Translations under genes and position numbers: made by a program
Notes under the pieces: generated by a model
What the model was told of the DNA's origin: nothing
Seen by the model: only the letters and a program-made list of their open reading frames with translations
Databases searched by the model: none
Shown: one piece after another, positions 24,259 to 32,995 of the stretch
Position numbering within the stretch: position 1 is the first letter of the stretch
Layout: every line of letters begins with the position of its first letter
From: Bacillota bacterium
GTDB taxonomy: Bacteria; Bacillota; Clostridia; Peptostreptococcales; Anaerovoracaceae
Assembly: GCA_029101005.1 (NCBI GenBank)
Contig: JAQXQE010000018.1
Coordinates: 1 to 47,326, forward strand
Reading direction: 5' to 3'
DNA: 47,326 nt

Positions 24259-25162
24259 TATCTTTACACTGGTCTGCCAGGAATTCGTCGATTAGTTTGA
24301 TGCTGGATTCGAGTGGTTGGTCTTGCATGTCGATCCAGTGGATGTCTTTGCGCTTGCGGAACCAGGTCATCTGCTCTTTGGCAAGGTGGCGGATCTCCAT
24401 GAAGAGCTTGTCGTAGAATGCGCTGAAGCTTGGGAACTGGCCGTTGAGGTACATGTTGATGTATCTGTATTCGAGGCCGAGTCCGTTGAGGAACTCGTCG
24501 GTGGCGCCGTTGGCCTTGAGGTTCTGGACTTCCTCGATCATGCCCTGGTCAAGCCTGCGGTCGAGTCTCTCGTGAATGCGGCTGTAGAGGATATTTCTTG
24601 GCCAGGTTACGCCGATTGCCAGAGTCTCGTAGCGAGGCTGGTTAGCCTTCTTGTCGGGGATGCCAGCGATGCAGCGTTCAACAGCGCGCTCGAGACGGCG
24701 CTTGTTCTTGAGGTCGATTGACTCGAGGACAGATGGATTGTGCTCCTTGAGGTAGTCGATCAGCTCGTCGATTGACTTGGCGGAGACCTCCTTGCGGATG
24801 GCAGGATCGAGGTTCTCCTTCTGGATGTCATAGCCGTCGACTACAGAATTGATGTAGAGGCCGGTGCCACCCACAAGAAAAGGGGTTACGCCTCGCGCGC
24901 AGATATCGTCAATAGCTTCGTATGCCTGCGTCTGGAAGTCCAGCAATGAGAAGAAATCGTTAGGTTCCGCCACGTCGATGAGGTAGTGCGGAATGCCCTG
25001 AGTTTCCTCAGGGGTGACCTTGCCGGAACCGAGGTCGAGGCCCTTGTAGACCTGTCTCGAATCGGCTGAGACGATCTCAGCTCCGTAGTGCTTGGCGAGT
25101 TCTATTCCAAGGCCACTTTTGCCTGAAGCGTTAGTGCCTGTAATTACAACGAGTTTGTTCAT
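24254..25162 (-). CDS. miaA: tRNA dimethylallyltransferase
   Basis: A 302-residue MiaA that prenylates A37 of tRNAs reading UNN codons. The P-loop is TGTNASGKS (8-16), then SADSRQVYKGLDLGSGK and the characteristic HYLIDV, FLVGGTGLYI and AVERC segments. The start is ATG 25162 (MNKLVVITG), with GGAG upstream; the longer frame to 25399 crosses into the carB promoter and is discounted. It is divergent from carB. Usual neighbours such as mutL or hfq are absent. All key residues are intact. Confidence 0.95.
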   Translation of the reverse strand: MNKLVVITGTNASGKSGLGIELAKHYGAEIVSADSRQVYKGLDLGSGKVTPEETQGIPHYLIDVAEPNDFFSLLDFQTQAYEAIDDICARGVTPFLVGGTGLYINSVVDGYDIQKENLDPAIRKEVSAKSIDELIDYLKEHNPSVLESIDLKNKRRLERAVERCIAGIPDKKANQPRYETLAIGVTWPRNILYSRIHERLDRRLDQGMIEEVQNLKANGATDEFLNGLGLEYRYINMYLNGQFPSFSAFYDKLFMEIRHLAKEQMTWFRKRKDIHWIDMQDQPLESSIKLIDEFLADQCKDR

Positions 25163-25299
25163 AGTCTCATACTCCGAATCAGAATGATAATGCTTTGCTT
25201 CATATACTATAACACGAGAATGCACAAATAGACAGATTTGTATAAATATGAAAATAATTGCAAAAATATGCGGATATCGGTAGCATAATATACAAATTG

Positions 25300-25308
25300 T
25301 GGTATAAT
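25300..25308 (+). promoter_or_regulatory. Extended -10 promoter of carB
   Basis: TGGTATAAT (25300-25308), an extended -10 without a convincing -35. The leader to carB is only about 60 bases, with no attenuator seen. Confidence 0.55.
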
Positions 25309-25375
25309 TATACGGAAAAAGATTGAAAGAAGAAAGACATAGAAGAAATACAATAAAGGGATTGGAGGCATAGCA

Positions 25376-28300
25376 ATGGGCAAAAGAGATGACATTCACA
25401 AGATACTTATCATAGGATCTGGCCCTATCATCATCGGACAGGCCTGTGAGTTTGACTATTCCGGCACTCAGGCATGCAAGGCGCTGAAGAGCCTTGGATA
25501 TGAGATTGTTCTGGTTAATTCAAATCCAGCGACAATTATGACTGATCCGGAGATCGCAGACATCACATACATAGAGCCGCTGAATGCAAAACGACTCGAG
25601 CAGATCATCGCAAAGGAGAGACCGGATGCAGTTCTGCCTAACCTCGGTGGACAGTCAGGACTTAACCTCTGTTCTGAGCTCGCTGAGACAGGTGTGCTCG
25701 ACAAGTATGGAGTGCAGGTAATCGGAGTACAGATCGACGCAATCCAGAGAGGTGAGGACAGAATCGAGTTCAAGCATACAATGGATTCTCTAGGAATCGA
25801 GATGGCAAGATCAGAAGTAGCTTACACAGTTGAGGAGGCTAAGGAGATTGCTAACGAACTCGGGTATCCAGTAGTTCTGAGACCGGCTTATACAATGGGC
25901 GGAACAGGCGGAGGACTTGTATATAACGTAGAGGAACTCGAGAAGGTTTGCGCAAGAGGACTGCAGGCCAGCCTTGTTGGACAGGTGCTCGTAGAGGAGT
26001 CAATCCTCGGTTGGGAAGAGCTCGAACTCGAGGTAGTTCGAGACAAGGATGGTAACATGATCACAGTATGCTTCATCGAGAATATCGATCCGCTCGGTAT
26101 CCATACAGGAGACTCATTCTGTGCAGCCCCAATGCTTACAATCTCAGAGGAAGTGCAGAAGCGCCTCCAGGAGAAGTCATATAAGATTGTAGATGCCATC
26201 GAGGTAATCGGAGGCACCAACGTTCAGTGGGCACACGACCCGGTTAGTGACAGAGACATCATCATCGAGATCAACCCAAGAACATCAAGATCATCAGCAC
26301 TCGCGTCGAAGGCGACAGGTTTTCCGATTGCTCTCGTATCAGCAAAGTTGGCGACTGGGCTGACACTCAAGGATCTGCCATGCGGTAAGTACGGCACACT
26401 CGACAAGTATGTGCCAGACGGTGACTATATCGTACTCAAGTTCGCACGCTGGGCCTTCGAGAAGTTCAGAGGCGTTGAGGATAAGCTCGGCACTCAGATG
26501 AAGGCAGTCGGCGAGGTAATGAGCATAGGTAAAAACTTCAAGGAAGCTTTCCAGAAGGCGATACGCTCCCTCGAGAAAGGGGCGTATGGTTTAGGCGGAG
26601 TGGGTAGCTTCGGCGAAATGACAAAGGACGAACTGATGAAGAAGCTCGTGACGGCGTCATCGAACAGATATTTTATCATCTATGAAGCTCTGAGAAAGGG
26701 TGCGACTGTAGACGAGATCTACGAGCTGACAAAGGTTAAGCACTACTTCCTCGAGCAGATGAAGGAGCTCGTTGAGGAAGAGGAAGCGCTGAATGCATAT
26801 GCGGGCGGACTGCCAGCTGATGAGGCTCTGATTCAGGCGAAGAAGGATGGATTCTCAGATAAGTATCTCAGCCAGGTTCTCGGAATTACTGAGGACGAGG
26901 TGAGAAACAAGAGAATCGAACTCGGAATTGAGGAGAACTGGGAAGGCGTTCACGTAAGCGGAACTGAGGACAGCGCGTACTACTACTCAACATACTGCGG
27001 TGAGGATAAGAACCCAATTTCAAGCGACAAGCCTAAGGTAATGATCCTCGGTGGTGGACCTAACAGAATCGGACAGGGAATCGAGTTCGACTACTGCTGC
27101 GTTCATGCATCACTGGCTCTGAAGAAGCTTGGTTTTGAGACAATCATTGTTAACTGCAATCCGGAGACAGTTTCGACTGACTACGATACATCAGACAAGC
27201 TTTACTTCGAGCCTCTGACACTTGAGGATGTACTCAGCATCTACAAGAAGGAGCAGCCGGTCGGAGTAATCACTCAGTTCGGTGGACAGACACCGCTGAA
27301 TCTGGCAGCTGATTTAGAGAGAAATGGAGTTAAGATTCTCGGAACCCCACCTGCAGTAATTGATCTGGCTGAGGATAGAGATCAGTTCAGAGCGATGATG
27401 GACAAGCTCGGAATTCCAATGCCTGAGGCTGGAATGGCAGTAACAGTTGAAGATGCTCTGAAGATTGCGGATGAGATTGGTTATCCAGTAATGGTTAGAC
27501 CTTCATACGTACTCGGTGGAAGAGGAATGGAGATTGTTTTCACTCCTGATAAGATGGAAGACTATATGAAGGCGGCTGTTGGTGTAACACCTGACAGACC
27601 AATCCTGATCGACCGCTTCCTGAGCTCAGCTGTAGAGTGTGAGGCAGATGCTATCAGTGATGGCGAGCATGCTTTCGTGCCAGCTGTTATGGAGCACATC
27701 GAGTTTGCTGGTGTACATTCAGGAGATTCAGCTTGCATCATTCCTTCAAAGCATCTGAGTGATGAGCATGTTGCTACTATCAAGGAGTACACTAAGAAGA
27801 TTGCAGAGGAGATGCACGTTGAGGGCCTTATGAACATGCAGTATGCGATTGAGAATGACAAGGTGTACGTGCTTGAGGCTAACCCAAGAGCATCGAGAAC
27901 AGTTCCTCTGGTATCAAAGGTTTGCAATATTAGAATGGTACCAATCGCAATCGATGTTATGACAAGAGAGCTGACAGGAAGACCATCACCTGTACCAGCA
28001 CTGAAGGAGCAGAACATTCCTTACTACGGAGTTAAGGAAGCTGTATTCCCATTCAATATGTTTCCGGAGGTTGACCCAATTCTCGGCCCTGAGATGAGAT
28101 CAACTGGAGAGGTTCTTGGACTTTCATATAAGTGGGGCGAGGCATTCTTCAAGGCGCAGGAAGCTACACAGACAGCACTTCCAACTTCTGGAACAGTTCT
28201 GATTGCAGTTAATAATAAGGATAAGAAGTATGCAGTTGAGGTTGCGAAGAATTTCGAGAAGGCTGACTTCAGAATTCTCGCTACTAAGGGAACTGCAGCA

Positions 28301-28603
28301 CTTCTGCAGGAGAACGGTATTGAGTGCGAGAAGGTTTTCAAGTTGACAGAGGGAAGACCTAATATCGCTGACATGATTGCAAATGGAACAATCGATATCG
28401 TTGTTAATACACCTGATGGAGGAGAGTCGGAGATTGATGATAACTATCTGAGAAAGATGGCTATCAAGAAGAGAATTCCTTACATCACAACTATGGCAGC
28501 GGCAAGAGCTACAGGAATCAGCATTCTGGCAGACCTTGCGCAGTCACACGATGAGGTGAAGTCGCTTCAGGAACTTCACGCATCTATTACTGATTTCGAG
28601 TAG
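25376..28603 (+). CDS. carB: Carbamoyl phosphate synthase large subunit
   Basis: A 1075-residue CarB that makes carbamoyl phosphate for pyrimidines and arginine from bicarbonate, ATP and ammonia delivered by CarA. There are two homologous ATP-grasp halves: GSGPIIIGQACEFDYSG and YTMGGTGGGL in the first, GGGPNRIGQGIEFDY and YVLGGRGMEIV in the second. The C-terminal MGS-like allosteric domain follows (FRILATKGTAALLQENG). GGAGG stands upstream of ATG 25376. No carA adjoins it in this window, which is unusual; the small subunit must be elsewhere. It is monocistronic with a strong terminator. Confidence 0.97.
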   Translation: MGKRDDIHKILIIGSGPIIIGQACEFDYSGTQACKALKSLGYEIVLVNSNPATIMTDPEIADITYIEPLNAKRLEQIIAKERPDAVLPNLGGQSGLNLCSELAETGVLDKYGVQVIGVQIDAIQRGEDRIEFKHTMDSLGIEMARSEVAYTVEEAKEIANELGYPVVLRPAYTMGGTGGGLVYNVEELEKVCARGLQASLVGQVLVEESILGWEELELEVVRDKDGNMITVCFIENIDPLGIHTGDSFCAAPMLTISEEVQKRLQEKSYKIVDAIEVIGGTNVQWAHDPVSDRDIIIEINPRTSRSSALASKATGFPIALVSAKLATGLTLKDLPCGKYGTLDKYVPDGDYIVLKFARWAFEKFRGVEDKLGTQMKAVGEVMSIGKNFKEAFQKAIRSLEKGAYGLGGVGSFGEMTKDELMKKLVTASSNRYFIIYEALRKGATVDEIYELTKVKHYFLEQMKELVEEEEALNAYAGGLPADEALIQAKKDGFSDKYLSQVLGITEDEVRNKRIELGIEENWEGVHVSGTEDSAYYYSTYCGEDKNPISSDKPKVMILGGGPNRIGQGIEFDYCCVHASLALKKLGFETIIVNCNPETVSTDYDTSDKLYFEPLTLEDVLSIYKKEQPVGVITQFGGQTPLNLAADLERNGVKILGTPPAVIDLAEDRDQFRAMMDKLGIPMPEAGMAVTVEDALKIADEIGYPVMVRPSYVLGGRGMEIVFTPDKMEDYMKAAVGVTPDRPILIDRFLSSAVECEADAISDGEHAFVPAVMEHIEFAGVHSGDSACIIPSKHLSDEHVATIKEYTKKIAEEMHVEGLMNMQYAIENDKVYVLEANPRASRTVPLVSKVCNIRMVPIAIDVMTRELTGRPSPVPALKEQNIPYYGVKEAVFPFNMFPEVDPILGPEMRSTGEVLGLSYKWGEAFFKAQEATQTALPTSGTVLIAVNNKDKKYAVEVAKNFEKADFRILATKGTAALLQENGIECEKVFKLTEGRPNIADMIANGTIDIVVNTPDGGESEIDDNYLRKMAIKKRIPYITTMAAARATGISILADLAQSHDEVKSLQELHASITDFE

Positions 28604-28663
28604 TCTCATGTCGCACACGCGAGATTACTTGAAATTATCCTAGGACGGATATTATATATGGGA

Positions 28664-28699
28664 GAAGATTGCCGATTCGTCGACAATCTTCTTTTTTTT
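28664..28699 (+). terminator. Terminator after carB
   Basis: An 8-bp stem GAAGATTG / CAATCTTC with a 12-base loop, followed by eight T. Confidence 0.85.
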
Positions 28700-28713
28700 G
28701 GAAAATCTCACAA

Positions 28714-28742
28714 TTGACTTACAAGAGGGATTACTGTATCGT
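28714..28742 (+). promoter_or_regulatory. Possible promoter of the NiaR-linked operon
   Basis: TTGACT (28714-28719) with TATCGT (28737-28742) at 17 bases; the -10 is poor. It lies directly before the palindrome at 28750. Confidence 0.4.
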
Positions 28743-28749
28743 GGTCTTA

Positions 28750-28770
28750 ACACCTGACAAGACAGGTGTA
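28750..28770. promoter_or_regulatory. Candidate NiaR operator
   Basis: ACACCTG-ACAAGA-CAGGTGT, a perfect 7+7 inverted repeat followed by A, about 27 bases before the first gene of the operon that encodes NiaR. The core ACACC-N10-GGTGTA recurs in the MATE promoter at 40873. Assignment to NiaR is inference from context. Confidence 0.6.
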
Positions 28771-28796
28771 AATACTTATGAAAGGCAGATAATAAT

Positions 28797-29372
28797 ATGT
28801 GCAATAATGTGCAGAATGATCTGCTTCTGGTCATCGATATGCAGAATGTCTACCTTCCGGGCGGACACTGGGCTTGCGAGGGAATCGAGGCTGCGGCTGA
28901 GAGAATTTGCGAACTCATTGGCAAGCGTGGAAGTGAAGATGGAGGCACACTAAATGTGGCTTTGACACGTTTCGATGCAGCAGAGGATGCCACAGGAATG
29001 TGGCGAGACTACAATGAAGTCAATGCTTCTGTGAATGTGGACGTGGAAGCCTGTGAGATTATCGAGTGCTTTGCGGAACTCAGTGAGAAGTATCCGCTCT
29101 ACTCGAAGTCTGTGTATTCAGCTGCTGATATTCCAGAACTTATGGATGCTGTATCGTCGGCTGACAGAGTGCTGGTATCTGGAGTTGTGGCAGAATGCTG
29201 CGTACTGGCAACAGTGATGGCGCTGATAGATAAGGGCGTCAAGGTAGTGTACCTGACTGATGCTGTTGCGGGCGAGAGCGTCGCTACTGCTAAGGCAGTT
29301 GAGACCGTGCTTGCGGGATTAGACCCGCTTCATGTAGAACGAATGACCGTGGAAGAGTATTTAAACAGCTAA
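28797..29372 (+). CDS. Isochorismatase-family cysteine hydrolase
   Basis: A 191-residue cysteine hydrolase with the family triad D14 (LVIDMQN), K104 (LYSKSVYS) and C135 (GVVAECCVLAT). Members cleave C-N or ether bonds, as in nicotinamidase, N-carbamoylsarcosine amidase and ureidoacrylate hydrolase. The DxHxxxH metal site of true nicotinamidases is missing: the region after the core strand reads TRFDAAEDATGMWRD with no histidine. It is the first gene of the operon containing an ECF transporter and NiaR, so a pyridine or related amide is an attractive but unproven substrate. AAAGG lies upstream of the ATG. Confidence 0.85.
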   Translation: MCNNVQNDLLLVIDMQNVYLPGGHWACEGIEAAAERICELIGKRGSEDGGTLNVALTRFDAAEDATGMWRDYNEVNASVNVDVEACEIIECFAELSEKYPLYSKSVYSAADIPELMDAVSSADRVLVSGVVAECCVLATVMALIDKGVKVVYLTDAVAGESVATAKAVETVLAGLDPLHVERMTVEEYLNS

Positions 29373-29415
29373 CTTAAGATAAGAATTATTACATTAAGTA
29401 AGTAAGGAGAATGAA

Positions 29416-30018
29416 ATGGCTAAGATTTTCAAGACCAAACTCACAGCAGCTACAATCGTACTGATTCCGGCATGCATCGGAATCAACTATCTCGGTAAGC
29501 TTTTTGCTTCACTGCTTAAGCTCCCTCTGTGGCTTGATTCAATCGGAACATGCATCGGCGCTTGCCTCGGTGGACCTATCATCGGCGGACTCTGCGGTGC
29601 AGTTAACAACATCGTGTTTGGTCTGACAACAGGAGACAATATCACTCTGATCTATGCGCTGACAAGCCTTGGTATCGGTATCGCTGTAGGAGTAATGGCT
29701 AGACTCGGCTTCATGACAAGCTTCCCTAAGGCTATGCTCACAGCAGTAGTTGGCGGAACAGCAGCAGTAGTAATTTCAACACCACTCAACATCCTCTTCT
29801 GGGGAGGCACAACTGGTAACGTATGGGGAGATGCGCTCTTCGCATTCACACAGGCTAAGGGAATGTCAGTTGGAATGGGATCATTCCTCGACGAGCTAGT
29901 AGTAGACGTACCTGACAAGCTACTCACACTCATCATCGTATACCTCATCATCAAGGGTCTTCCTAAGAAGCTCACATCACTCTACGACGTTAACACAGAA
30001 GTGGAGAGACTCGATTAA
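29416..30018 (+). CDS. ECF transporter substrate-binding (S) component
   Basis: A 200-residue membrane protein with about six helices, typical of an S component that captures a vitamin-like solute. Near the N-terminus, WLDSIGTCIGACLGGPI and GLCGAVNNIVFGLT are small-residue-rich helices of the kind that dock to the T unit. It is followed directly by its own T and double ATPase genes, so it resembles a dedicated (group I, YkoE/Hts-like) transporter rather than one sharing a general module. The solute is unknown; the neighbouring NiaR suggests niacin, nicotinamide or a riboside. AAGGAG precedes the start. Confidence 0.8.
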   Translation: MAKIFKTKLTAATIVLIPACIGINYLGKLFASLLKLPLWLDSIGTCIGACLGGPIIGGLCGAVNNIVFGLTTGDNITLIYALTSLGIGIAVGVMARLGFMTSFPKAMLTAVVGGTAAVVISTPLNILFWGGTTGNVWGDALFAFTQAKGMSVGMGSFLDELVVDVPDKLLTLIIVYLIIKGLPKKLTSLYDVNTEVERLD

Positions 30019-30791
30019 TGAAAAGCATAAGTCTTTACAAAGACATGGGTACATGGCTCAATCTCATGCACCCTTATACAAAGCTGCTCTACATTGTGGC
30101 AGCAATATCAATTCCACTCATAGGTAGCAAGCTCTGGCTGTTCGGTGTGTTCATCGCAGCCAGTCTTGTAATTCTTGCGAGTGGCAAAGTCTTAAGACAC
30201 GCGGTTCCACTGCTCGCGTTCTCGGCTACACTTATCGTGGTGATCTTCCTCGTGCAGGGACTCTTCAACCACGCCAACGAGCAGGTGCTATTCGCAATCG
30301 GACCGATGACCTTCTACAAAGAAGGTGTGCTATTCGCAACTAAGCTAGGCCTGAACATCCTGAATATGCTGCTCTCCTTCGGCATCTTCGTGCTGACAAC
30401 CTCTCCAGAGGAGTTGGTTGATGAGATGGAGAAGAACGGATTCTCGGCCAAGTTCGGCTACGTAATCAATTCCGTATTCCAGATCCTTCCGCAGATGATG
30501 ATGACCAAGGATACGATTACTGACGCGCAGAGAAGCCGTGGCCTCGAGACCGAGGGCAGCCTGGGCGTGAGAATGAAAGCTTTTATCCCTCTGATCTCGC
30601 CTGTAGTAATGAGCTCTCTCGTCAACACAAGAGAGCGTGCCATCGCGCTTGAAGTCAGAGGTTTCGGCCGCAAGAACAAGAAGACATGGCTCGCTGACCG
30701 CCCTAAGCATAAGGGTGACAAAGCAATCGGCGCAGTCCTAGTCCTTCTTATCGTGCTTACAATTGCAGGGAGGGTATTAGGATGGCTTTGA
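30018..30791 (+). CDS. ecfT: ECF transporter T (EcfT) component
   Basis: A 257-residue membrane protein with four to six helices, the scaffold linking the S component with the ATPases. The two coupling-helix motifs are present as AQRSRGLE and the later ALEVRGFG, matching the Ala-Arg-Gly type signature. Its ATG overlaps the stop of the S-component gene (TAATG), and its own stop overlaps the start of the ATPase gene, showing tight coupling. Intact. Confidence 0.88.
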   Translation: MKSISLYKDMGTWLNLMHPYTKLLYIVAAISIPLIGSKLWLFGVFIAASLVILASGKVLRHAVPLLAFSATLIVVIFLVQGLFNHANEQVLFAIGPMTFYKEGVLFATKLGLNILNMLLSFGIFVLTTSPEELVDEMEKNGFSAKFGYVINSVFQILPQMMMTKDTITDAQRSRGLETEGSLGVRMKAFIPLISPVVMSSLVNTRERAIALEVRGFGRKNKKTWLADRPKHKGDKAIGAVLVLLIVLTIAGRVLGWL

Positions 30792-32413
30792 TAAATATTG
30801 AGAATCTCAAATACAGATACCCTGGTTACGAGCAGCTCGCCCTCGATGACATCTCTCTTACTATCGAGAGGGGTGAGTTCATCGGAATCTGTGGCCGTAA
30901 CGGCGCAGGTAAAAGCACGTTGTCTCAGGCGATAATCGGCCTGGTTCCGCAGTTCTACAAGGGTGCGTACGGTGGCCGCGTTGAAGTAGGCGGAATCCTC
31001 GCGGAGAAGAAGCCTGTGTACGAGATGTGCGAGAAAGTGGGACTGATATTCCAGAATCCTTTTACCCAGCTGACTGGTGCGAGGGATACTGTGTACGGAG
31101 AGATCGCGTTCGGACTGCAGAATCTCGCAATCGAAAGAGGTGAGATGCACAGAAGAATCGAGACTGTTATGAAGCAGCTCGATATCTGGGAGTACAAAGA
31201 TAGAAATCCGTTCGACCTCTCGGGAGGTCAGATGCAGAGGGTTGCAATTGCGAGTGTGCTTGTAATGCAGCCTGAGATTATTATTCTCGATGAGCCAACA
31301 TCGCAGCTTGATCCGCAGGGAAGCGAGGAGGTTTTCCGCGTGGTTGAGCAGCTCGCAGACAGTGGAATCACTGTTATTATGATCGAGCAGAAAGTCGAGA
31401 AGCTAGCGGCATACTGCGACCGCATCATACTGATGGACGGCGGCAAGATGGTAGCATTCGACACAGCCGAGAAGATCTACTCACGAGATGACCTCGAAGA
31501 GCTCGGCATCGAGCCACCAGTGTACACAAGACTCGCTAAGCAGTACGGAGTCAAGGACGAGAATGGCAATTATCCAGCGAAACTCGAGGATACAGTTCGA
31601 CTCTTCGCTGAGAAGAAGATTGAATTTGAGAAGCCAGTGGCTGAGGCTCCTGTGGCTGAGGCTGAAAAGGTCTTCAATATCGAGGATCTTGACTTCGCAT
31701 ATGTCGAGGGCGTGGATATTCTGAAGGATTTCTGCCTGAAGCTTGACCGTCGCTCGACAGCAATCATCGGACAGAATGGAGCCGGCAAGACTACTCTTGT
31801 AAGACTTCTCAAGGGTCTTCTTAAGCCTGCTAGCGGTTCAATATACTACGGCAGTGAGGACATCTCAGGCAAGACTGTCGCTATGCTGGCTGACAAGGTT
31901 GGATATGTATTCCAGAATCCAGATGATCAGATATTCAAGCACAATGTGCTCGAGGAGCTCATGTTCGGTCCTATGAATATAGGAATGAGCGAGGCTGATG
32001 CAAAGGCTGAGGCACTCAAGGCTCTCAAGCTTATGGGGCTCGAAGGCAAGGAGAATATGAATCCTTACGACCTCGATCTTCATGAGCGCAAGATGGTTGC
32101 AATCGCTTCAGTCCTTGCGATGGATACAGATGTGCTCATTCTAGATGAGCCGACTATTGCACAGGATTATTCTGGTCGAAAGATCATCGGCGATATGATT
32201 CGCAAGCTCACAGATGAGGGCAGATTAGTAATTGCAGTTCTTCACGATATGGATTTCGTTGAGGAATATTTCGATAGAGTTATTGTTATGGCGCACGGAG
32301 AACTTCTGTGCGAGGGCAGTGCTGCAGAGGTTTACTCTCAGGCTGAGCTTCTTGAGGAAGCTAAGCTTCAGAAACCGCACAGGATGCAGCTCTATGATCT
32401 GCTCAAGGCTTAA
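30782..32413 (+). CDS. ECF double ATPase (fused EcfA/A')
   Basis: A 543-residue fusion of two ABC ATPase domains, as in YkoD-type transporters. Domain 1 (about 1-265): Walker A CGRNGAGKST (38-47), signature LSGGQMQR, Walker B IIILDEP. Domain 2 (about 295-543): Walker A GQNGAGKTT near residue 330, Q-loop QNPDDQIF and Walker B VLILDEP, but the signature is replaced by LDLHERK, so only one composite ATP site is likely canonical. An Ala/Glu/Val-rich linker (VAEAPVAEAEK) joins them. It overlaps ecfT by 10 bases. It powers uptake by the S-T pair. Confidence 0.92.
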   Translation: MALINIENLKYRYPGYEQLALDDISLTIERGEFIGICGRNGAGKSTLSQAIIGLVPQFYKGAYGGRVEVGGILAEKKPVYEMCEKVGLIFQNPFTQLTGARDTVYGEIAFGLQNLAIERGEMHRRIETVMKQLDIWEYKDRNPFDLSGGQMQRVAIASVLVMQPEIIILDEPTSQLDPQGSEEVFRVVEQLADSGITVIMIEQKVEKLAAYCDRIILMDGGKMVAFDTAEKIYSRDDLEELGIEPPVYTRLAKQYGVKDENGNYPAKLEDTVRLFAEKKIEFEKPVAEAPVAEAEKVFNIEDLDFAYVEGVDILKDFCLKLDRRSTAIIGQNGAGKTTLVRLLKGLLKPASGSIYYGSEDISGKTVAMLADKVGYVFQNPDDQIFKHNVLEELMFGPMNIGMSEADAKAEALKALKLMGLEGKENMNPYDLDLHERKMVAIASVLAMDTDVLILDEPTIAQDYSGRKIIGDMIRKLTDEGRLVIAVLHDMDFVEEYFDRVIVMAHGELLCEGSAAEVYSQAELLEEAKLQKPHRMQLYDLLKA

Positions 32414-32431
32414 GAAAGGGGAGAAGGGACT

Positions 32432-32995
32432 ATGAAGACAATCGAAAGACGTCATGCAATTCTGGATATTCTCTCTAAGGCTGGCCCTGGTAACCCGGTA
32501 TCCGGAAGCAAGCTTGCTTCCGTTCTCAAAATCAGCAGACAGGTTGTTGTTCAGGATATCGCAATTCTCAGAGCCGAGCAGCACAATATCGTATCGACTA
32601 ATAGTGGATACTATCTCGAGGAGAAGAATAAGCCTACTCGAGTATTCAAGGTGAAGCATACTGATGAGCAGACTGAGGATGAGATGAATATCTTCGTAGA
32701 CAACGGAGCTGAGCTTGTTGATGTATTCGTATATCACAAGAGCTATGGTGTTGTCCGTGCGGATATGCACATCTCAAGCCGCAGAGGAGTTAAGGAGTTC
32801 CTTGCGTCCATCAAGAGCGGCAAGTCAACACTTCTCATGAACATCACTGGCGGATATCACTATCACACTGTTACAGCTCCTGATGTGAGCATTCTCGACA
32901 GCATCGAGGATCAGCTCTGGGAAGCTGGCTATCTCGCAGAGCTCAAGGAGTATGAGCCTGTAGATTTCCGAAAGGATAAGAGTGAGGATGAGTAA
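32432..32995 (+). CDS. niaR: NiaR niacin-responsive repressor
   Basis: A 187-residue repressor of NAD biosynthesis and niacin uptake genes. The N-terminal winged helix has PVSGSKLASVLKISRQVVVQ (22-41) and DIAILRAE; the C-terminal 3H domain carries the expected metal/nicotinate histidines H76 (KVKHTDE), H102 (VYHKSYG) and H143/H145 (GGYHYHTV). AAAGGGGAG lies upstream. Located in the operon right after the ECF ATPase, it probably represses this operon through the palindrome at 28750 when niacin is present. The C-terminus is a little longer and charged. The family assignment is strong; the target is inferred. Confidence 0.92.
   Translation: MKTIERRHAILDILSKAGPGNPVSGSKLASVLKISRQVVVQDIAILRAEQHNIVSTNSGYYLEEKNKPTRVFKVKHTDEQTEDEMNIFVDNGAELVDVFVYHKSYGVVRADMHISSRRGVKEFLASIKSGKSTLLMNITGGYHYHTVTAPDVSILDSIEDQLWEAGYLAELKEYEPVDFRKDKSEDE

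Noticed and set aside
24317-24721. Long plus-strand open frame of 134 codons opposite miaA
   Set aside because: It lies wholly inside miaA on the other strand, has no ribosome site, and its composition mirrors the miaA codons.
28797-29372. Naming the cysteine hydrolase pncA
   Set aside because: The nicotinamidase metal-binding histidines are missing, so only the family name is supported.
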